Shown one piece after another: positions 34,943-48,500 of a DNA stretch of 64,000 bases. Both the position numbers and the translations under genes were made by a program. How positions within the stretch are numbered: position 1 is the first letter of the stretch; each line of letters opens with the position of its first letter. The notes below the pieces were generated by a model that was given only the letters and a program-made list of their open reading frames with translations, did not search any database and was not told the origin of the DNA. The stretch is from Cryptomeria japonica (Eukaryota; Streptophyta; Pinopsida; Cupressales; Cupressaceae), in assembly GCF_030272615.1 (NCBI RefSeq), contig NW_026729253.1, positions 47,501 to 111,500 on the forward strand, in the 5' to 3' direction.

Positions 34943-37184
34943 AGTGTTATAGAACTGAACTTTTAATTATGGTTGATATAGTTGACTCCACCCTACAGAG
35001 CTCAAACCCTCAAATGCAATTTATCGTTAATAATGCAGTCTCTACTTGATAATCCATAAATTAATTCAAAGTTTCATGTACTAGTTTGAAATGCTTTCAC
35101 ATGGCATATACATGCACAAACTGAAAATATTTTACTTACATCCCTTGGATGCAAATAAAAAAGTTTTGATACAAAAAATATGCATTTAGGGTTTTCTTGT
35201 ATCCCCTAAAGCTATAAAAAAATCATGGATACAAAGTGCAAAATGAACTAAAAGTAATGTCTTATATTGATTTTTTTTAAGAAAAATGTTTGTATTACCA
35301 TTACAAATATATAAACCAAAAAATATAAGTTGCAATCATATGCAATGGTTAAACATGAAATGCAACTCAACTAGGATGAAGTTTTTATACAAATATGAAA
35401 TACCTAGAATGCTTTACAATAAAGATTAACTTACAGAGATCTACAATTAGGGCATGAAGAATACAACTAACAAACATGCTATAAATGTCATGAACTTCAT
35501 CCTTCACCCTAAAAAATGTGTCATCTTAGGGTCAAAGAACATGTCAATATTCATCGAAATTCTCCCTAAAAGATTTCCTATCAAATTTATCACTATTCAC
35601 TCTGAAATTCATGCATAGAAGAGTTGGAAAATTCACAAGTTGGTTAAGAAAATCACTCAAAATGGTGTGGAAATTATATCCTTATAAAGTTTGCATGATT
35701 GTAGACATTAACTTTGTTGAAATAAAATCTTTTCATTGAATGCATTCTGTTATGGCTTAAATAGTCATATTTGGGTGTTCTCTAGTAGATAAAAGGCCAA
35801 ATCGACTAATAAATGAAAAACCTAACTAGTTTTCACTTTTTACCATCGAAAATCATTCCAAAATGACATAAAAAATCTTCCTCATGTAGTGAAAAGAGTA
35901 GTTCTAGTAGCTATCAATACTTTTTCATTGTACTTGAATCTTTTCCAATGTATATGTGGCTCTTTCCTAACTATTACAATGAGTTGGTGGAAAGTTGGTA
36001 AAAAGTTGAAGGAAAATGTTAGCATTGGAGGTTGGAGGAAATCCATACCTCATATTATAGATTGGTGTGTCAGGAATCAAGGGTAAGGGATAAATCACAC
36101 CTCTTAAGGTATTGAAGTCATTAAGCTATCTAGGTTAAAGGGTTGGGAATACTATGGAACTAGTATCAAATGGGAGGGAAGTTTGGAGACTCTAAAAAAA
36201 TTCACTAAAAGTTGGCTAAGCTTGGGGATGAGATGAGTAACCAAGTTTAAAAACTATACATAAGAAACATTTGAAGTGTAGCGAATCGAGATGTCATGGA
36301 TAGAAAGGAATAAGTACCCACATAGAAGGATGGTTGCAACTCTGACTCTGACAGACTTAGTGAAAAAATATTGAAGGAGAGTTAGGAGTCAAGGACGATA
36401 CGTGAAGGGCACTTATGGAAGGAAAAATTTAATATATTAATGAGAATGTGCAAACAAAATGGAATGATGAGGAATTCTAACATTAGAGTAAGAGTAGAAT
36501 GCATGTTTGACAAGGACTTTTGGTTTTTGAGGTCTAAGGATGCCATGAAAATGGTACCAATGGAGAGACAAATTTGACACCTTGCCAAGGAAAATTTATA
36601 TAAGGAATAAATATACATTTTGGAGTTAAGATAAGTGGCATGACAACCTTGGTAGGTATGATAAGTTGATAAGTTCTATATAGGCAAATTTTATGAAGTT
36701 TTAGACTAGATTATTGGGATTGAGTGGAAAGTTATGTTGGGAGGATGAGGTCCAACAACTCGATAGACAAAAGGAAATTGAGATTATTGGGATAGCATAT
36801 TGGGTTGGACAACTATGAAATTATACAACTCTAGTAGCTTACAAAATTAAGGAATTAACCAACAAAACTCTAACACTTGAAATTTTTTAGACTTTTTGTG
36901 GACTTTGACACATGATGAACATTCAAGGGACAATAGAAGGAAGACATAGATAATTTTTTTCTAAAGCAAAAATCTACTTATATTTACTGACATTGGTTAT
37001 AAAACATAGGTTTACACAAAGTCACTTTAGTACATGATTGAACATAGTTAAATTTTTAAATTCTGAGGGGAGTTGACTATGATTTGAAATGTGCAATTAA
37101 GAGATCTAACTACACCTACCAAGGATAATGGAGACACATGGAAATGACTTAAGATTGCAAGGTTAATGCCATCTTATGAATAAA
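34943..37184. other. Unassigned AT-rich region
   Basis: No element ends, domains or convincing genes recognised. Open frames here (for example 35889-36086 and 36382-36618) show no known motif and lack supporting signals. Probably decayed transposon DNA. Confidence 0.4.
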
Positions 37185-37365
37185 TTTTGAGATTTAATAA
37201 TGGAGGATAATATTGTTCTAAGGAATTTGATGAATTTTGTAAGCATGCAATTGGTATTGGGAAAAAAATAATATGATACCTCAACGAAATGGAGTGAAAA
37301 AAAAGGTGAACCAAACCTTCATCGAAAGAGCCAAAAGTATGCTTTTGAATAGATAAGGTGGGAAA
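37185..37365 (+). pseudogene. Copia integrase scrap
   Basis: Plus strand reads LRFNNGG, stop, YCSKEFDEFCKHAIG, matching the copia integrase motif LRSDNGGEY.S.EF..FC...GI, with the catalytic Asp changed to Asn and the Glu codon replaced by a stop. In another frame QRNGVKKKVNQTFIERAKSMLLN follows, matching PQQNGV.ERMN.T..E.ARSML. It ends about 140 bases before the LTR of element A and is an independent, older fragment. Confidence 0.65.
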
Positions 37366-37507
37366 AGGGTCCCACACTTGAAGTTACAATATAAAAATAA
37401 GCAGATAAAAAATAACATTTTTAGTTTAACCAATGCAACACAAAGAGACTAATAGAGGAAACACCAAAATTGTCTACCATACAAAATCAAGAACCAAACA
37501 CATAGTC

Positions 37508-38997
37508 TGTTGGCATTATCAATAGGTTTATTGCTTGTTGGTATTATCAATAGGATATTGAGAAGGTTGTCAGAGATTAATTGATAAAGGATGATTACTG
37601 TCTTAATGATATTATTTTGTCATTGATGTCAAGCAATTGATTTTCTGATTCAGTATGATGTTGCCATATCTTAAAGAGAATGATTTGATGAGCATAAAGA
37701 TGTTGGTGAGTGACATAGAGGGAATGTGAAAATGAGGGGAGTAATAAGTTATTAAATGGGCAACAATTACCGAGTTAGATAATGATGAGATCATGTTGTT
37801 TTGATTGATTTGATATCCTATATTTGAGTTAAGGTTGATACTATTCAGTTTTACTGAGCAGAGAGCCAGCTAGTAAACCTCGAGTTTATCAGTCACTGAG
37901 TGAACTAAGAAGAAGTAACCGAGATGAGAATATCTATCGAGTAAAGTTTAGTATTAACTGAGCATCAACCGAGTAGTAACAGAATGCATTGAATGAATGA
38001 ATACAACATTAAATGAAGGATGCCGATGAGCTGGAGTTTTCATTCAAGATTGGAATGTCGTGCAAGAAGTTTGTTAAGGATCTATGACAATGAAAAATTA
38101 AGAAGAAGATCTACAACACAGATTGAATGGTAATAACCTAGCACAAGTACCAAGGAAGGAATACAAGTTCCAAGGTGAGATAAAACATTTTACAGATCGA
38201 AGCATGCAATGTACCTAGTCATTTTTGAAGATCTGATGGCTAAGATTAATCATGGGAAATGTGATTAGGGAGATTAAGCAGTTAGGTATTGCTTATAAAT
38301 AAGGTTTAGTCGATGAAATAAGTATGCGAGCAAATGTATGCACAGTGATGCTACAAAGGTGATTACCTAGCACAGAAGCTTAAAGATCTAATTGAATAAC
38401 AGATTGAGAAGCCCAACAAGGAGGATAGATAAGTCTTGTGACAAGATTATTTTGAGCAAATAGAATCTTCTTTAGCATTTCAGATGTGAAGTTGCAGATA
38501 GTTTTATTACTATTATTTATTTCTATAAGTGACAAGAAATCTCTTAACTGAGTGGACCTAACAGTCTTATTTGTAAATCCTAGTAAGGTAATATTCTTAT
38601 TGAGTGTTTGAAATCCTTTAACAAGGTCACTTCTAACAAAGTCCAAGATTCTAACAGATCTGAGGGAAATCCCTTAACCAGGTCACATCTAGGAATGTGT
38701 ATGTAATCTTTAACAAGATTTGCTTTTAACTGAGCATACTCTAGAAGAGTATATTTTCTTTGTGGGTCTGAAATCCCAGAGTGGTTTTTCCCTATTTGGG
38801 TTTCCATGTTAAATCTGGTGTTATATGTGTTTTGATATTTCAATTTTATCAGTTTATGAGTTTGAATGATTTACTATCTTCATTGTATATCAAGTGAGGG
38901 CTACCGAGGTTTTGAGATTAATATTGCATAGTGAGATTTTTATGATTCACCCCCCCACCTCTCATCCTACTAACACCTGTAAACAGAGCTATTAACA
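37508..38997 (+). repeat. 5' LTR of copia element A
   Basis: Ends gctattaaca at 38997, two bases before the PBS. The outer start is doubled: tgttggcattatcaatagg at 37508 and again tgttggtattatcaatagg at 37536. Only the second continues like the 3' LTR (gatattgagaaggttgt), so the LTR proper is 37536-38997 (1462 bases) with a 28-base extra piece outside. Confidence 0.8.
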
Positions 38998-38999
38998 AC

Positions 39000-39011
39000 T
39001 GGTATCAGAGC
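39000..39011 (+). promoter_or_regulatory. Primer-binding site of element A
   Basis: TGGTATCAGAGC, perfect complement to the initiator methionine tRNA end, two bases downstream of the LTR end. The following gag ATG is at 39060 (in frame with an earlier ATG-like start at 39042). Confidence 0.9.
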
Positions 39012-39041
39012 CTGACCTCCGAAAGAAAAGTTTAAAGGAAC

Positions 39042-42000
39042 TTGAGGCAAGATCCGAAGATGTATAAATGGGATGCAGTGAAGCTGAACAAGTCAAGTTT
39101 CTCCACATGGCAGAAAAGGATGAAGTTGCACTTATCAGGAATTGGAGAATATGCAACATATTATCTGGAGAATGTTTACACTGCACCTAGCACCTACCCT
39201 ATGATGATGGAAGAAAAAAAGGCGAAGAAAGAACATATTCAAGCAATAATTGAAATAACATCAGCATTGACCGACTCAGAGTTCAATGATCTGGAAGGCT
39301 ATAATGATGCTAAAGCTATGTGGGATAAGATCATGTCTGTGTATGGTGGTGATGAACATGTTCAAAGAGAAAAAGTAGATTGTCTACGAGGACAACTAGA
39401 ATCTATGAGAATGAATGAAGGTGAGAACATAACCCAATATAGTACAAGGTTAAAGGAAACTGTAAATCAAATCAAAGGAGCAGGAGGAACTATTGAAGAA
39501 AAGGATGTAACAAGTAAGTTGCTGAGAACACTTCTACCTGCTTATGCCATTCGAGTCTCTACAATCAATGAATTAAGGTCTGTACCAAATATGCTAGTCT
39601 CTTTGGATGCTACTATTAGTAAGCTACATTCTTTCGAGTTAAGTAACTTTGATAACAGTGGGTCTTCGGTAAACAAAGTTGAATCTGCATTCAGTTCTTT
39701 TCATCTTGGTGAATCAAATGATTACAATAATAGAATGTATAAGTATTCTAAAGGAGATCACAGTGGAGCAAGTGAGAGATTTTGCAAAAACATGGAAGAA
39801 GTACACAAACTATATGAGGAAATCAGAAAGCAAGAAGAGTTCGAAGCACTATTGGCCAGAAGTTTACTGAGAGGCAAAGGTAAGTATAGAGGGAAGCTAC
39901 CTTTAAAATGTTTTAACTGTGATAAAATTGGACATATGGCTTCTAACTATCCTAACAAAGAATCTAGTGAAAAGAGAGAATATCGAGATGACAGACAGAA
40001 AGACAACCAATACAAAGGACACTAAGACTTCAGAAGGAGAGTTAGAAAGACATGCCTAGTAGCTGATGAGGAATCCAATGATGATAAATCTGATGGGACT
40101 AATACAGAGGAAGTTGTTTATGTGGCTATTAAAGATGGATCAAATGAAGAAAGGTATGAGGAAAAAGCCTTAATATCACACATAAATAATAATGATTCTT
40201 GGATCATAGATAGTGGATGCTCACATCACATGACAGGTGATAAACACAAGTTTGTTAAATTAGAAGACTATGATGGAGGCTATGTAAGATTTGGTAATGA
40301 TGCACCATGTCTAGTGAAAAGTAAAGGCTCTATCACACTTCTTGATAATGCTAAATGCGATGGTGTATACTAGGTTGAAGGTTTGAAATACAATTTGTTG
40401 AGTGTAGCATAGCTAAACAATACAGGATATCGAATAGAATTTTAGAAAGGAATTGTCAAAGTTCATGACAAACATGAAAAGTTGGCTACTATCGGGACTC
40501 AAACAAGAGGTACTACATTTCATCTTGACTCAACTCGGAACAATTATCTATATGCAAAAATAGAAGATACCTGGTTATGGCATAAAAGGTTTTGTCATGT
40601 AAATTTTGATAACCTAATCAAAATAAGCAAAAAGCTTCGAGTAAGAGGTCTACCGAGCTTGGAAAAACCTAAGAATGCTATATGTCGAGGATGCTAGATG
40701 GGTAAGATGACAAGATCAAGCTTTACAAGTAAATCTTACACTTCTAAAGGAATTTTAGATCTTGTGCAAACTGATCTTTGTGGTTATATGAAAGTTCAAA
40801 GCTATTATGGTGATAAATACTTCATATTATTTGTGGATGATTACTCAAGGATGATGTCAATTATGTTTTTAAAAGAGAAATCAGAAGCATTTCAAATGTT
40901 TAAATGGTATAAGGAAAGAGTTGAAAATAAAATAGGAAGACAGTTAAAATTTCTAAGATCTGATAGAGGAGGAGAATTCATTTTAGATGAATTTAACTTA
41001 TTCTGCAATGATCATTGTATAAAGAGACAAGTGTTTGCACTGAGAACACCACAACAAAATGGGATAGCTGAAAGAAGAAACTGATCAATTGTAGAGTGTG
41101 TCAGAACATTGATGATAGAAAAGAGAGTACCTCAAACATTTTGGAGAGAAGCAATAAGTACTGCAGTTTACACCCTGAACCGAGTACAACTGAAGACAGG
41201 AACTATGAAGACACTGTATGAAATTTGGTATGACAAGAAACCAAATGTAAGTTATTTTAAAATATTTGGAAGTAAATGTTATGTTCACAAAGATGATAGA
41301 AATGGAAAATTTGATAAGAAGAGCGAGGAAGGAACATTTCTTGGTTATTCCTCTAGGAGTAAAGCATTTAAATGTCTGATCAAATCATCTAACAAAATAG
41401 TGGAAAGTGCAAATGTGAAAATTGATGAATTTGCAAAAAGAAATGATGAAGGAAATTCCAAAGAACCTGAAGACTATGAAGAGTTTGTATATGTACAACT
41501 GAGAAGTCTTACTGAGAAAGCCAATGAAGAAAATGAAGAAAATACTCAGTTACCGAGTGATGAAGAAGATCATATAGAGCCTATCGAGCCTATATTAGCA
41601 AAATATGTCAGAAGAAATCATGCATCAAGTCAGATTATAGGAGATAAAGATGATCCAGTGATGATAAGGAACAAGCTGAGACAGAACACATGTCTGATAT
41701 CCGAGATTGAACTGAGGATAGTAAAAGAGGCATTGAGCAATGAAGATTGGATGAATGCTATGACAAAAGAGATTGATAAAATCAAGAAAAATGAAACATG
41801 GACACTGGTCCCAAGACCAAAAGAGAAGAATGTAATCGGTAAAAGGTGGATTTTCATAAATAAGCTAAATGAAAAAGGTGAGGTCATTTGAAATAAAGCA
41901 AGGATAGTTTGCAAAGGTTATGCTCAAGAAGAAGGAATAGACTATGTTGAGACTTTTGCACCTGTAGCAAGACTTGAAGGAGTAAGAACATTGTTGGCAT

Positions 42001-43247
42001 ATGTTGCTTACAAAAATTTCAAGGTATATCAAATGGATGTTAAATCTGCATTTTTGAATGGTATACTAGAAGAAGAAGTCTATATTGAACAACTTGAAGG
42101 ATTTGTTGAAGAGAAGAATAAAGATCAGGTATGTAAGTTGAACAGAGCTTTATATGGTCTAAAGCAAGCACCTAGAGCATGGTATGAAAGGTTGCACTCT
42201 TACTTAATCAAGATTGGATTTATGAGGACTAGTGAGAACAACAACATGTATATGAAGAATGATAAGGATAATGGAATACTGATTTTAGCCATATTTGTTG
42301 ATGATATTATTTTCTGTGGAAATGATTCTTTATGTAAGAACTTTGGAAATGAAATGTGGAAAGAATTTGAGATGTCATTAATCGGTGAAATAAAGTATTT
42401 TATAGGGTTCCAAATATTGCAAATGAAAAATGGGATTTTCATTACTCAATCCAAGTACATAAAGGAAATCTTGAAGAAATTTGGAATGGAGGATTCTAAA
42501 CCTGTAAGTACTCCTATGACTACTAACTTTAAACTATCAAATAATGATGAATCTACATCTATTGATGAGACACTTTACTAATCTATGATTGGGAAGCTGC
42601 AATATGTAGTTCACAGCAGGCTTGATATAGCACATGCAGTTGGTATAGTTGCAAGATTTTCTGCAGATCCCAAAGAAACCCATATGACAACAATCAAGAG
42701 AATTTTCAGATACTTAAGAGGCACTGAAGATTATGGTTTACTATATGATAAGAAGAATGATTTTGACTTAAAAGTCTACACTGATGCTGATTGGGAAGGA
42801 AATATTGATGACAGGAAAAGCACAAGCGGTGGAGCTTTCTTTTTGGGAGAAAGACTAGTGAGTTGTTTTAGCAAGAAACAAGGATGCATTTCACAGTCAA
42901 CAACTGAGGCTGAATATGTCATTGCAACATTAAATTGTACTAATATAGCATGGATCAAACAACTGTTGGAAGGTATGAATGAGACAGTTACCGAGCCAGT
43001 AACTATATTTTGTGATAACACTAGTGCTATTAACATTTCAAAGAATCCTGTAAGGCACTCTAAGACAAAACATATTTCTATCAAGTATCATTATCTAAGA
43101 GAAGAAGCTCAGGAAAAGAAAGTTGTGTTGGAATATTTTAGCACAAAGGAACAAATAGCAGACATCTTCACAAAGCCACTGCCAAGGGACACTTTTGAGT
43201 ATCATAGAAGCAAGTTAGGGGTCCTACCCCTATCTAGTACTCACTAA
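39042..43247 (+). pseudogene. Gag-Pol polyprotein of copia element A, eight in-frame stops
   Basis: Single frame of 1402 codons. Gag (39042-40022): KSSFSTWQKRMKLHL, UBN2 region, then a knuckle CFNCDKIGHMASNY whose last Cys is Tyr. Protease: WIIDSGCSHHMTG, catalytic Asp codon at 40209. Pre-integrase WLWHKRFCHVNFDN (about 40573). Integrase TDLCG, FLRSDRGGEF, TPQQNGIAERRN (40767-41080), D-D-E intact. Reverse transcriptase [10 protein letters not shown] (42033), [19 protein letters not shown] (about 42292). RNase H YTDADWEGNIDDRKSTSGG (42777), CDNTSAINISKNPVRHSKTKH (43012). In-frame stops: TAA 40023, TAG 40371, TAG 40410, TAG 40443, TAG 40695, TGA 41082, TGA 41889, TAA 42579. Nearly all sit where relatives have Gln or Arg. 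Confidence 0.9.
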
Positions 43248-43600
43248 CAGAGTTCAATGAAAGCATCAATTCGATGACTCTAAAAAATATTATTTGTGGA
43301 TTGATGTTGATTTACACACTTTAGGAGGTTTTCTAAAGTTGTGCAGGAAACAATAAATGAAGATAAGATGATCTGACCAAGACTAAGCTGATACATTTGT
43401 TTATGTTTTAACAATAAGGAAATTACTTCACTAGGGAAGTAATCATGCATTAGTTTTACTTTTGGCATTGTTGTCAAAGGGGGAGAAGACTAATGACAAG
43501 GGGAGAAGACTTGAGAAGAAGTTTATAGCTCAAGGATAACAGGAGAAGAATTTCAGTTTGAATCAATTGGAATCAATCAAGTTGGTATTGCCATCAATGC

Positions 43601-43612
43601 CAAAGGGGGAGA
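43601..43612 (+). promoter_or_regulatory. Polypurine tract of element A
   Basis: caaagggggaga immediately before TGTTGGCATTATC, the LTR start. A second, similar purine phrase (tcaaagggggagaag) lies at 43475-43489. Confidence 0.85.
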
Positions 43613-43613
43613 T

Positions 43614-45076
43614 TGTTGGCATTATCAATAGGATATTGAGAAGGTTGTTGGAGATTAATTGATAAAGGATGATTATTGTCTTAATGATATTATTTTGTCA
43701 TTGATGTCAAACAATTGATTTTCTGATTCAGTATGATGTTGCCATATCTTAAAGAGAATGATTTGATGAGCATAAAGATGTCAGTGAGTGACATAGAGGG
43801 AATGTGAAAATGAGGGGAGTAATAAGTTATTCAATGAGCAAATATTACCGAGTTAGACAATGATGAGATCATATTGTTTTGATTGATTTGATATCCTATA
43901 TTTGAGTTAAGGTTGATACTATTCAGTTTTACCAAGTAGAGAGCCAACCGGTAAACCCCGAGTTTATCCGTCACTGAGTGAACTGAGCAGAAGTAACCGA
44001 GATGAGAATATCTACCAAGTAAAGTTCAGTATTAACTGAGTGTCAACCGAGCAGTAACAAAATGCATTGAATGAATGAATACAAAATTAAATGAAGGATG
44101 TCGATGAGCTGGAGTTTTGTTGAAGATTTGAATGTCGTGCAAGAAGTTTGTTAAGGATCTACGAAAATGAAAAATCAAGAGGAAGATCTACAACACAGAT
44201 TGAATGGTAATAACCTAGCACAAGTACCAAGGAAGGAATACAAGTTCCAAGGCAAGATAAAACATTTTACAGATCGAAGGATGCAATGTACCTAGTCATT
44301 TTCGAAGATCTGATGGCTAAGATTAATCATGGGAAATGTGATTAAGGAGATTAAGTGGTTAGGTATTGCTTATAAATAAGGTTTAGTCAATGAACTAAGT
44401 ATGTGGGCAAATGTATGCACAATGATGCTACAAAGGTAATTACCAAGCAGAGAAGCTTGAAGATCTAATTGAAGAACAGATTGAGAAGCCCAGCAAGGAG
44501 GATAGATAAGTCTTATGAAAAGATTATTTTGAGCATAGAGAATCTGCTTTAACATTTTAGATGTGAAGTTGCAGATAGTTTTATTACTGTTATTTATTTC
44601 TATAAGTGACAGGAAATCTCTTAACCGAGTGGACCTAACAGTCTTATTTGTAAATCTTAGTAAGGTAACATTCTTATTGAGTGTTTGAAATCCTTTGACA
44701 AGGTCACTTCTAACAAAGTGCAAGATTCGAATAGATCTGAGGGAAATCCCTTAACCGGGTCACATCTAGGAATGTGTATGTAATCTTTAACAGGATTTGC
44801 TTTTAACCGAGCATACTCTAGAAGAGTATATTTTCTTTGTGGGTCTGAAATCCATAGTGGTTTTTCCATATTTGGGTTTCCACATTAAATCTTCTGTTAT
44901 ATGTGTATTGATATTTCAATTTTATCAATTTATGAGTTTGAATGATTTACTATCTTAGTTGTATATCAAGTGAGGGCTACCGAGGTTGAATATGAGATTA
45001 ATATTGCATAGTGAGTTTTTATGATTCACCCTACCCCCTCTCATCCTGCTAACACCTGTAAATAGAGCTATTAACA
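43614..45076 (+). repeat. LTR shared by element A and the truncated copy to its right
   Basis: 1463 bases, TGTTGGCATTATCAATAGG to GCTATTAACA, matching 37536-38997 almost base for base in length. On its left is element A's polypurine tract. On its right are a PBS and a gag start, so it acts as 3' LTR of one unit and 5' LTR of the next. Confidence 0.9.
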
Positions 45077-45078
45077 AT

Positions 45079-45690
45079 TGGTATCAGAGCTTGACCTCTA
45101 AAAGAAAAGTTTAAAGGAACTTGAGGCAAGATCCGAAAATGTATAAAAGGGATGCACCGAAGCTGAACAAGTCAAGTTTCTCCACATGGCAGAAAAGGAT
45201 GAAGCTGCACTTATTAGGAATTGGAGAATATGCAACATATTATCTGGAGAATGTTTACACTGCACCTAGCACCTACCCTATGACAATGGAAGAAATAAAT
45301 GTGAAGCAAGAACATGTTCAAGCAATGATTGAAATAACATCAGCATTGACCGACTCAAAGTTCAATGATCTGGAAGGCTGTAATGATGCTAAAGCTATGT
45401 GGGATAAGCTCACATCTATGTATGGTGGTGATGAACATGTTCAAAGAGCAAAAGTAGATAGTCTAAGAGGACACCTGGAAGCTATGAGAATGAATGAAGG
45501 TGAGAACATAACCCAATATAGTATAAAGTTAAAGGAAATCGTAAATCAAATAAAAGGAGCAGGAGGAACTATTGAAGAAAAGGATGTAACAAGTAAGTTG
45601 CTGAGAACACTTCTACCTGCTTATGCCATTCGAGTCTCTGCAATCAATGAATTAAGGTCTGTACCAAATAAGATGTGTAGGTGTCTTGTA
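45079..45690 (+). pseudogene. PBS and truncated gag of a second copia A unit
   Basis: TGGTATCAGAGC at 45079-45090, then gag from 45121 (MRQDPKMYKRDAPKLNKSSF), close to the gag of element A (39042) over 180 codons with scattered substitutions. The match ends abruptly after SVPN at about 45669, and the frame then reads through unrelated sequence (aagatgtgtagg twice) to a stop at 45712. Gag helices only; the zinc knuckle and all of pol are lost. Confidence 0.85.
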
Positions 45691-48500
45691 AACAAGATGT
45701 GTAGGAGAATATAATGATCTCAAACTCATGTGACACTTGAGATCTTATTCATATTTCCAAAGGAAGAAAATCCAATGATTGTAAATGGGTCTATAAGAAT
45801 AAATTTAGACTATATAGTTTATTGAGAGGTAAATGACCTATAATGCCTTGCCAGAAACCCTAAAGAAAAACAATACAACTAGGCAACTAAAAGGGTGTAA
45901 TAATTTTTTTAAAAAAGATTAAGTGCATAATCATACAATAGCACATCTAATAACACATCGGAAGTCTAACACAAGATTTCCTAAGGGTTACCAATGAAGA
46001 TTACTTCGTAGACTATATTAACACCACTGTTAATCCTAATGTTCAACTAAAAAGGAAAATTAAATGCTTAAGATAAAATCTACACATACATCTAAATTCC
46101 ATAATGAAAAAAATCAAAGTACTCCAAAGTACTCATTTCCCATAGATCATATATACAAAAGATTAAAGCAACTGAATTAACATACTTTCCACTGACGTAA
46201 TATTACTACATCCATAAATACATGGTTTCCAATAATACTCCGAAATCTAAAGTTACAAGATCAAGGTTACATAAAATTTTGATACAATGACCACAAGGTC
46301 TCAACTGAACAATGATCATGAACATGAGCTAGTACATGAAGCAAGAACCAAGAAATACCAGAGAAGCCCTTCCTCACTTGAAGATACATTCCAAAACATC
46401 CGATGGGAAGTGGCACTACCACCCGACCATGTGACCCAAAAATGAAACCACCTCACCGTGCTAGGAGATAGTAGAAAACCCTCAAGCAAGCAAAGTAAGA
46501 CAAGTACGAAAGAACTACAAGACTCCGCAAACATTCATGTGACTCAACTCACAAACACTAGTGACTCTAAGGAGAGAGTGTCATCACATAGCTTAAGATG
46601 GATACCATGGTACAGCCTCCATAGGTCCTGGCCCCCATCCTGGGTTATCTTGGTAACCTCTCCTAAACCTCCGATACCAACTAAGTCTCATGCGGACCCT
46701 ACCAATCCTTTAGTGAAGACAAGGTGGTAAGTTTTCCATTCTAGGCCTTCTCGTAACATTATGAGCCTTGTACTAGCACTCACCTATGCACGAGGTACAT
46801 TATCTTAATTAACATTTATCTCACCCATCCCAAATCAATTATTAGGTTATCACTTTTTAACTGACTTTTGACGGGTTATCCTGTCATCCACTTCGGGCAT
46901 GACCCCCGCTCAAAAGACACTCTCTCTCATAGGACACTATAGAAAAGGTCTCTCTACGAGAACTCTATAGCGAAATAGACAACCATGCCTAATCTTGACA
47001 AAATATAGGTGAAGGATACACAATCACTAACCCAAGATTGACCATTTGGACAAAACACACAATGGCTCACATCAATAAGGTTATACAACAACACTTGACC
47101 AAGGAGATATAACAACATAGGACACAATGACAACTCAACCAAAATTGCAACGAAATCTCAACTTGACTGAAAACACCATTTACACAAGATCCTAATACAG
47201 GCAATCTTTTCTTAAAACAATGAAATGCATAAATAGCTTGCAATTTAAGATTTCTAGAAAATAAGAATTACAACTATATTAATACAAATAAATCAATGTT
47301 GTCATTTTGTTGAGAAAAGAGGCAAATGAATCAGGACACATGGGAATATAGAGAGCTTAGGTGATATAAACTTAGAATTTTAATCCATAAGAAATGTCGA
47401 TATTTCTTAGCGAAAAAGAAACATATTTGCATTGTTACGTCTTTCGTAACTTCTATCATGCTCCCTATCAACTAACCTTATAATATAACTAAGAGATTAA
47501 ATACCCCTATTCACTACTATAGCAATTAAATTAGTTAACATCTATTTATCTATGTTTTCCATTTCTCTATTTCAAACGATTAATAATTACATTTTCAATA
47601 AACAAACGATATAAGCAAAATCATATAAATAATCATAACCTATATCTAAAACTTCCAATTTCACACATCCTTAAATAATAACCAAAATCAAAAGAAATTT
47701 CGACCTCTTTGCAAGCTTGAACTGGTTTGTGAGACTTCTGACGCTCTTCCGCCAAATAGAACTATGCCTTGCTTGCAAATCTCAAACCAATCTATCCTAT
47801 CACTCTATTCTTAAAACAATTCTCTTCTCTCTTTCTTCAACACTATAAGAGTATCTTCTCTATTCCCTCTACTATTCTTGTTCCCCCTTCTCTCGAGCTC
47901 ATACCGCTATTTATCTTACTATCATCTAACCTTCTATCCTCCCCAAATGGTATATATATATAGTGTTGTCATCTACCCACTTTCCTACTTTCGGGCTATC
48001 TCTCCTAGTGGTGAATTGATTCTAAATGACACCACTCATGATCTAATTGCATCATAACAGTCCTAATCATATTTGAACACCTATGTGTTCACCATGTAAA
48101 GTTATCCATTAACTTCTTATGTGACACCACACCACTAAAGTGGTTAAGTCCATATTTATAGATTATCCATGTGGCTTTTAACTCCAAGACTAAGTCGACT
48201 TTACTAAAAATCACTTCCTAAAAACATGCAATTTAAATAACTATCTTATACATGTCGATCACGGTGGATATCGGTGGGTTTACGTGGGCTAGTAAACCAC
48301 GTTATCATTAATGCATGCCACATGTTTTGGCAGCTTGCAACATGGATGCTCCTTTATGCAAATTAAAATGAGTGGTCGGTGGTAATACTGACCCCTCCCT
48401 TTATATAAGGGGAGTGGTGGATATTACTATCGGCCACCCTCATTAAGTCTTATTTTTTTATAAAAAAAACTAACCCTCCACTAAAAAAAATCATTTGCTA
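45691..48500. other. Unassigned region, possibly LTR-derived
   Basis: 2.8 kb without recognised coding sequence. It contains ordinary AT-rich DNA, a less AT-rich stretch at 46370-46760, and a TATA-containing promoter-like block at 48390-48420 close to the gap. It begins with the direct repeat aagatgtgtagg (45670 and 45694). The composition suggests LTR or internal DNA of an element I cannot name. Confidence 0.35.
48396..48413 (+). promoter_or_regulatory. TATA-box promoter-like palindrome
   Basis: ccctttatataagggga, a near-perfect inverted repeat around tatata. It could be the core promoter of an LTR or of the gene region hidden by the gap 100 bases downstream. No supporting signals besides the TATA word. 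Confidence 0.3.

Larger units (their letters stand above)
37508..45076 (+). mobile_element. Copia element A (full length, gag-pol with nonsense codons only)
   Basis: Complete Ty1/copia layout: 5' LTR 37508-38997, PBS 39000-39011, one gag-protease-integrase-RT-RNase H frame 39042-43247, polypurine tract 43601-43612, 3' LTR 43614-45076. The right LTR is followed not by flanking DNA but by another PBS and gag start (45079 onward), so it is shared by two internal regions. No target duplication can be tested on the right. The integrity of the frame, eight stops but no frameshift over 4.2 kb, makes this the youngest-looking copia here. Confidence 0.9.

Noticed and set aside
35889-36618. Small open frames in the 35-37 kb region as a host gene
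   Set aside because: No splice-compatible structure, domain or promoter signal; more likely decayed element DNA.
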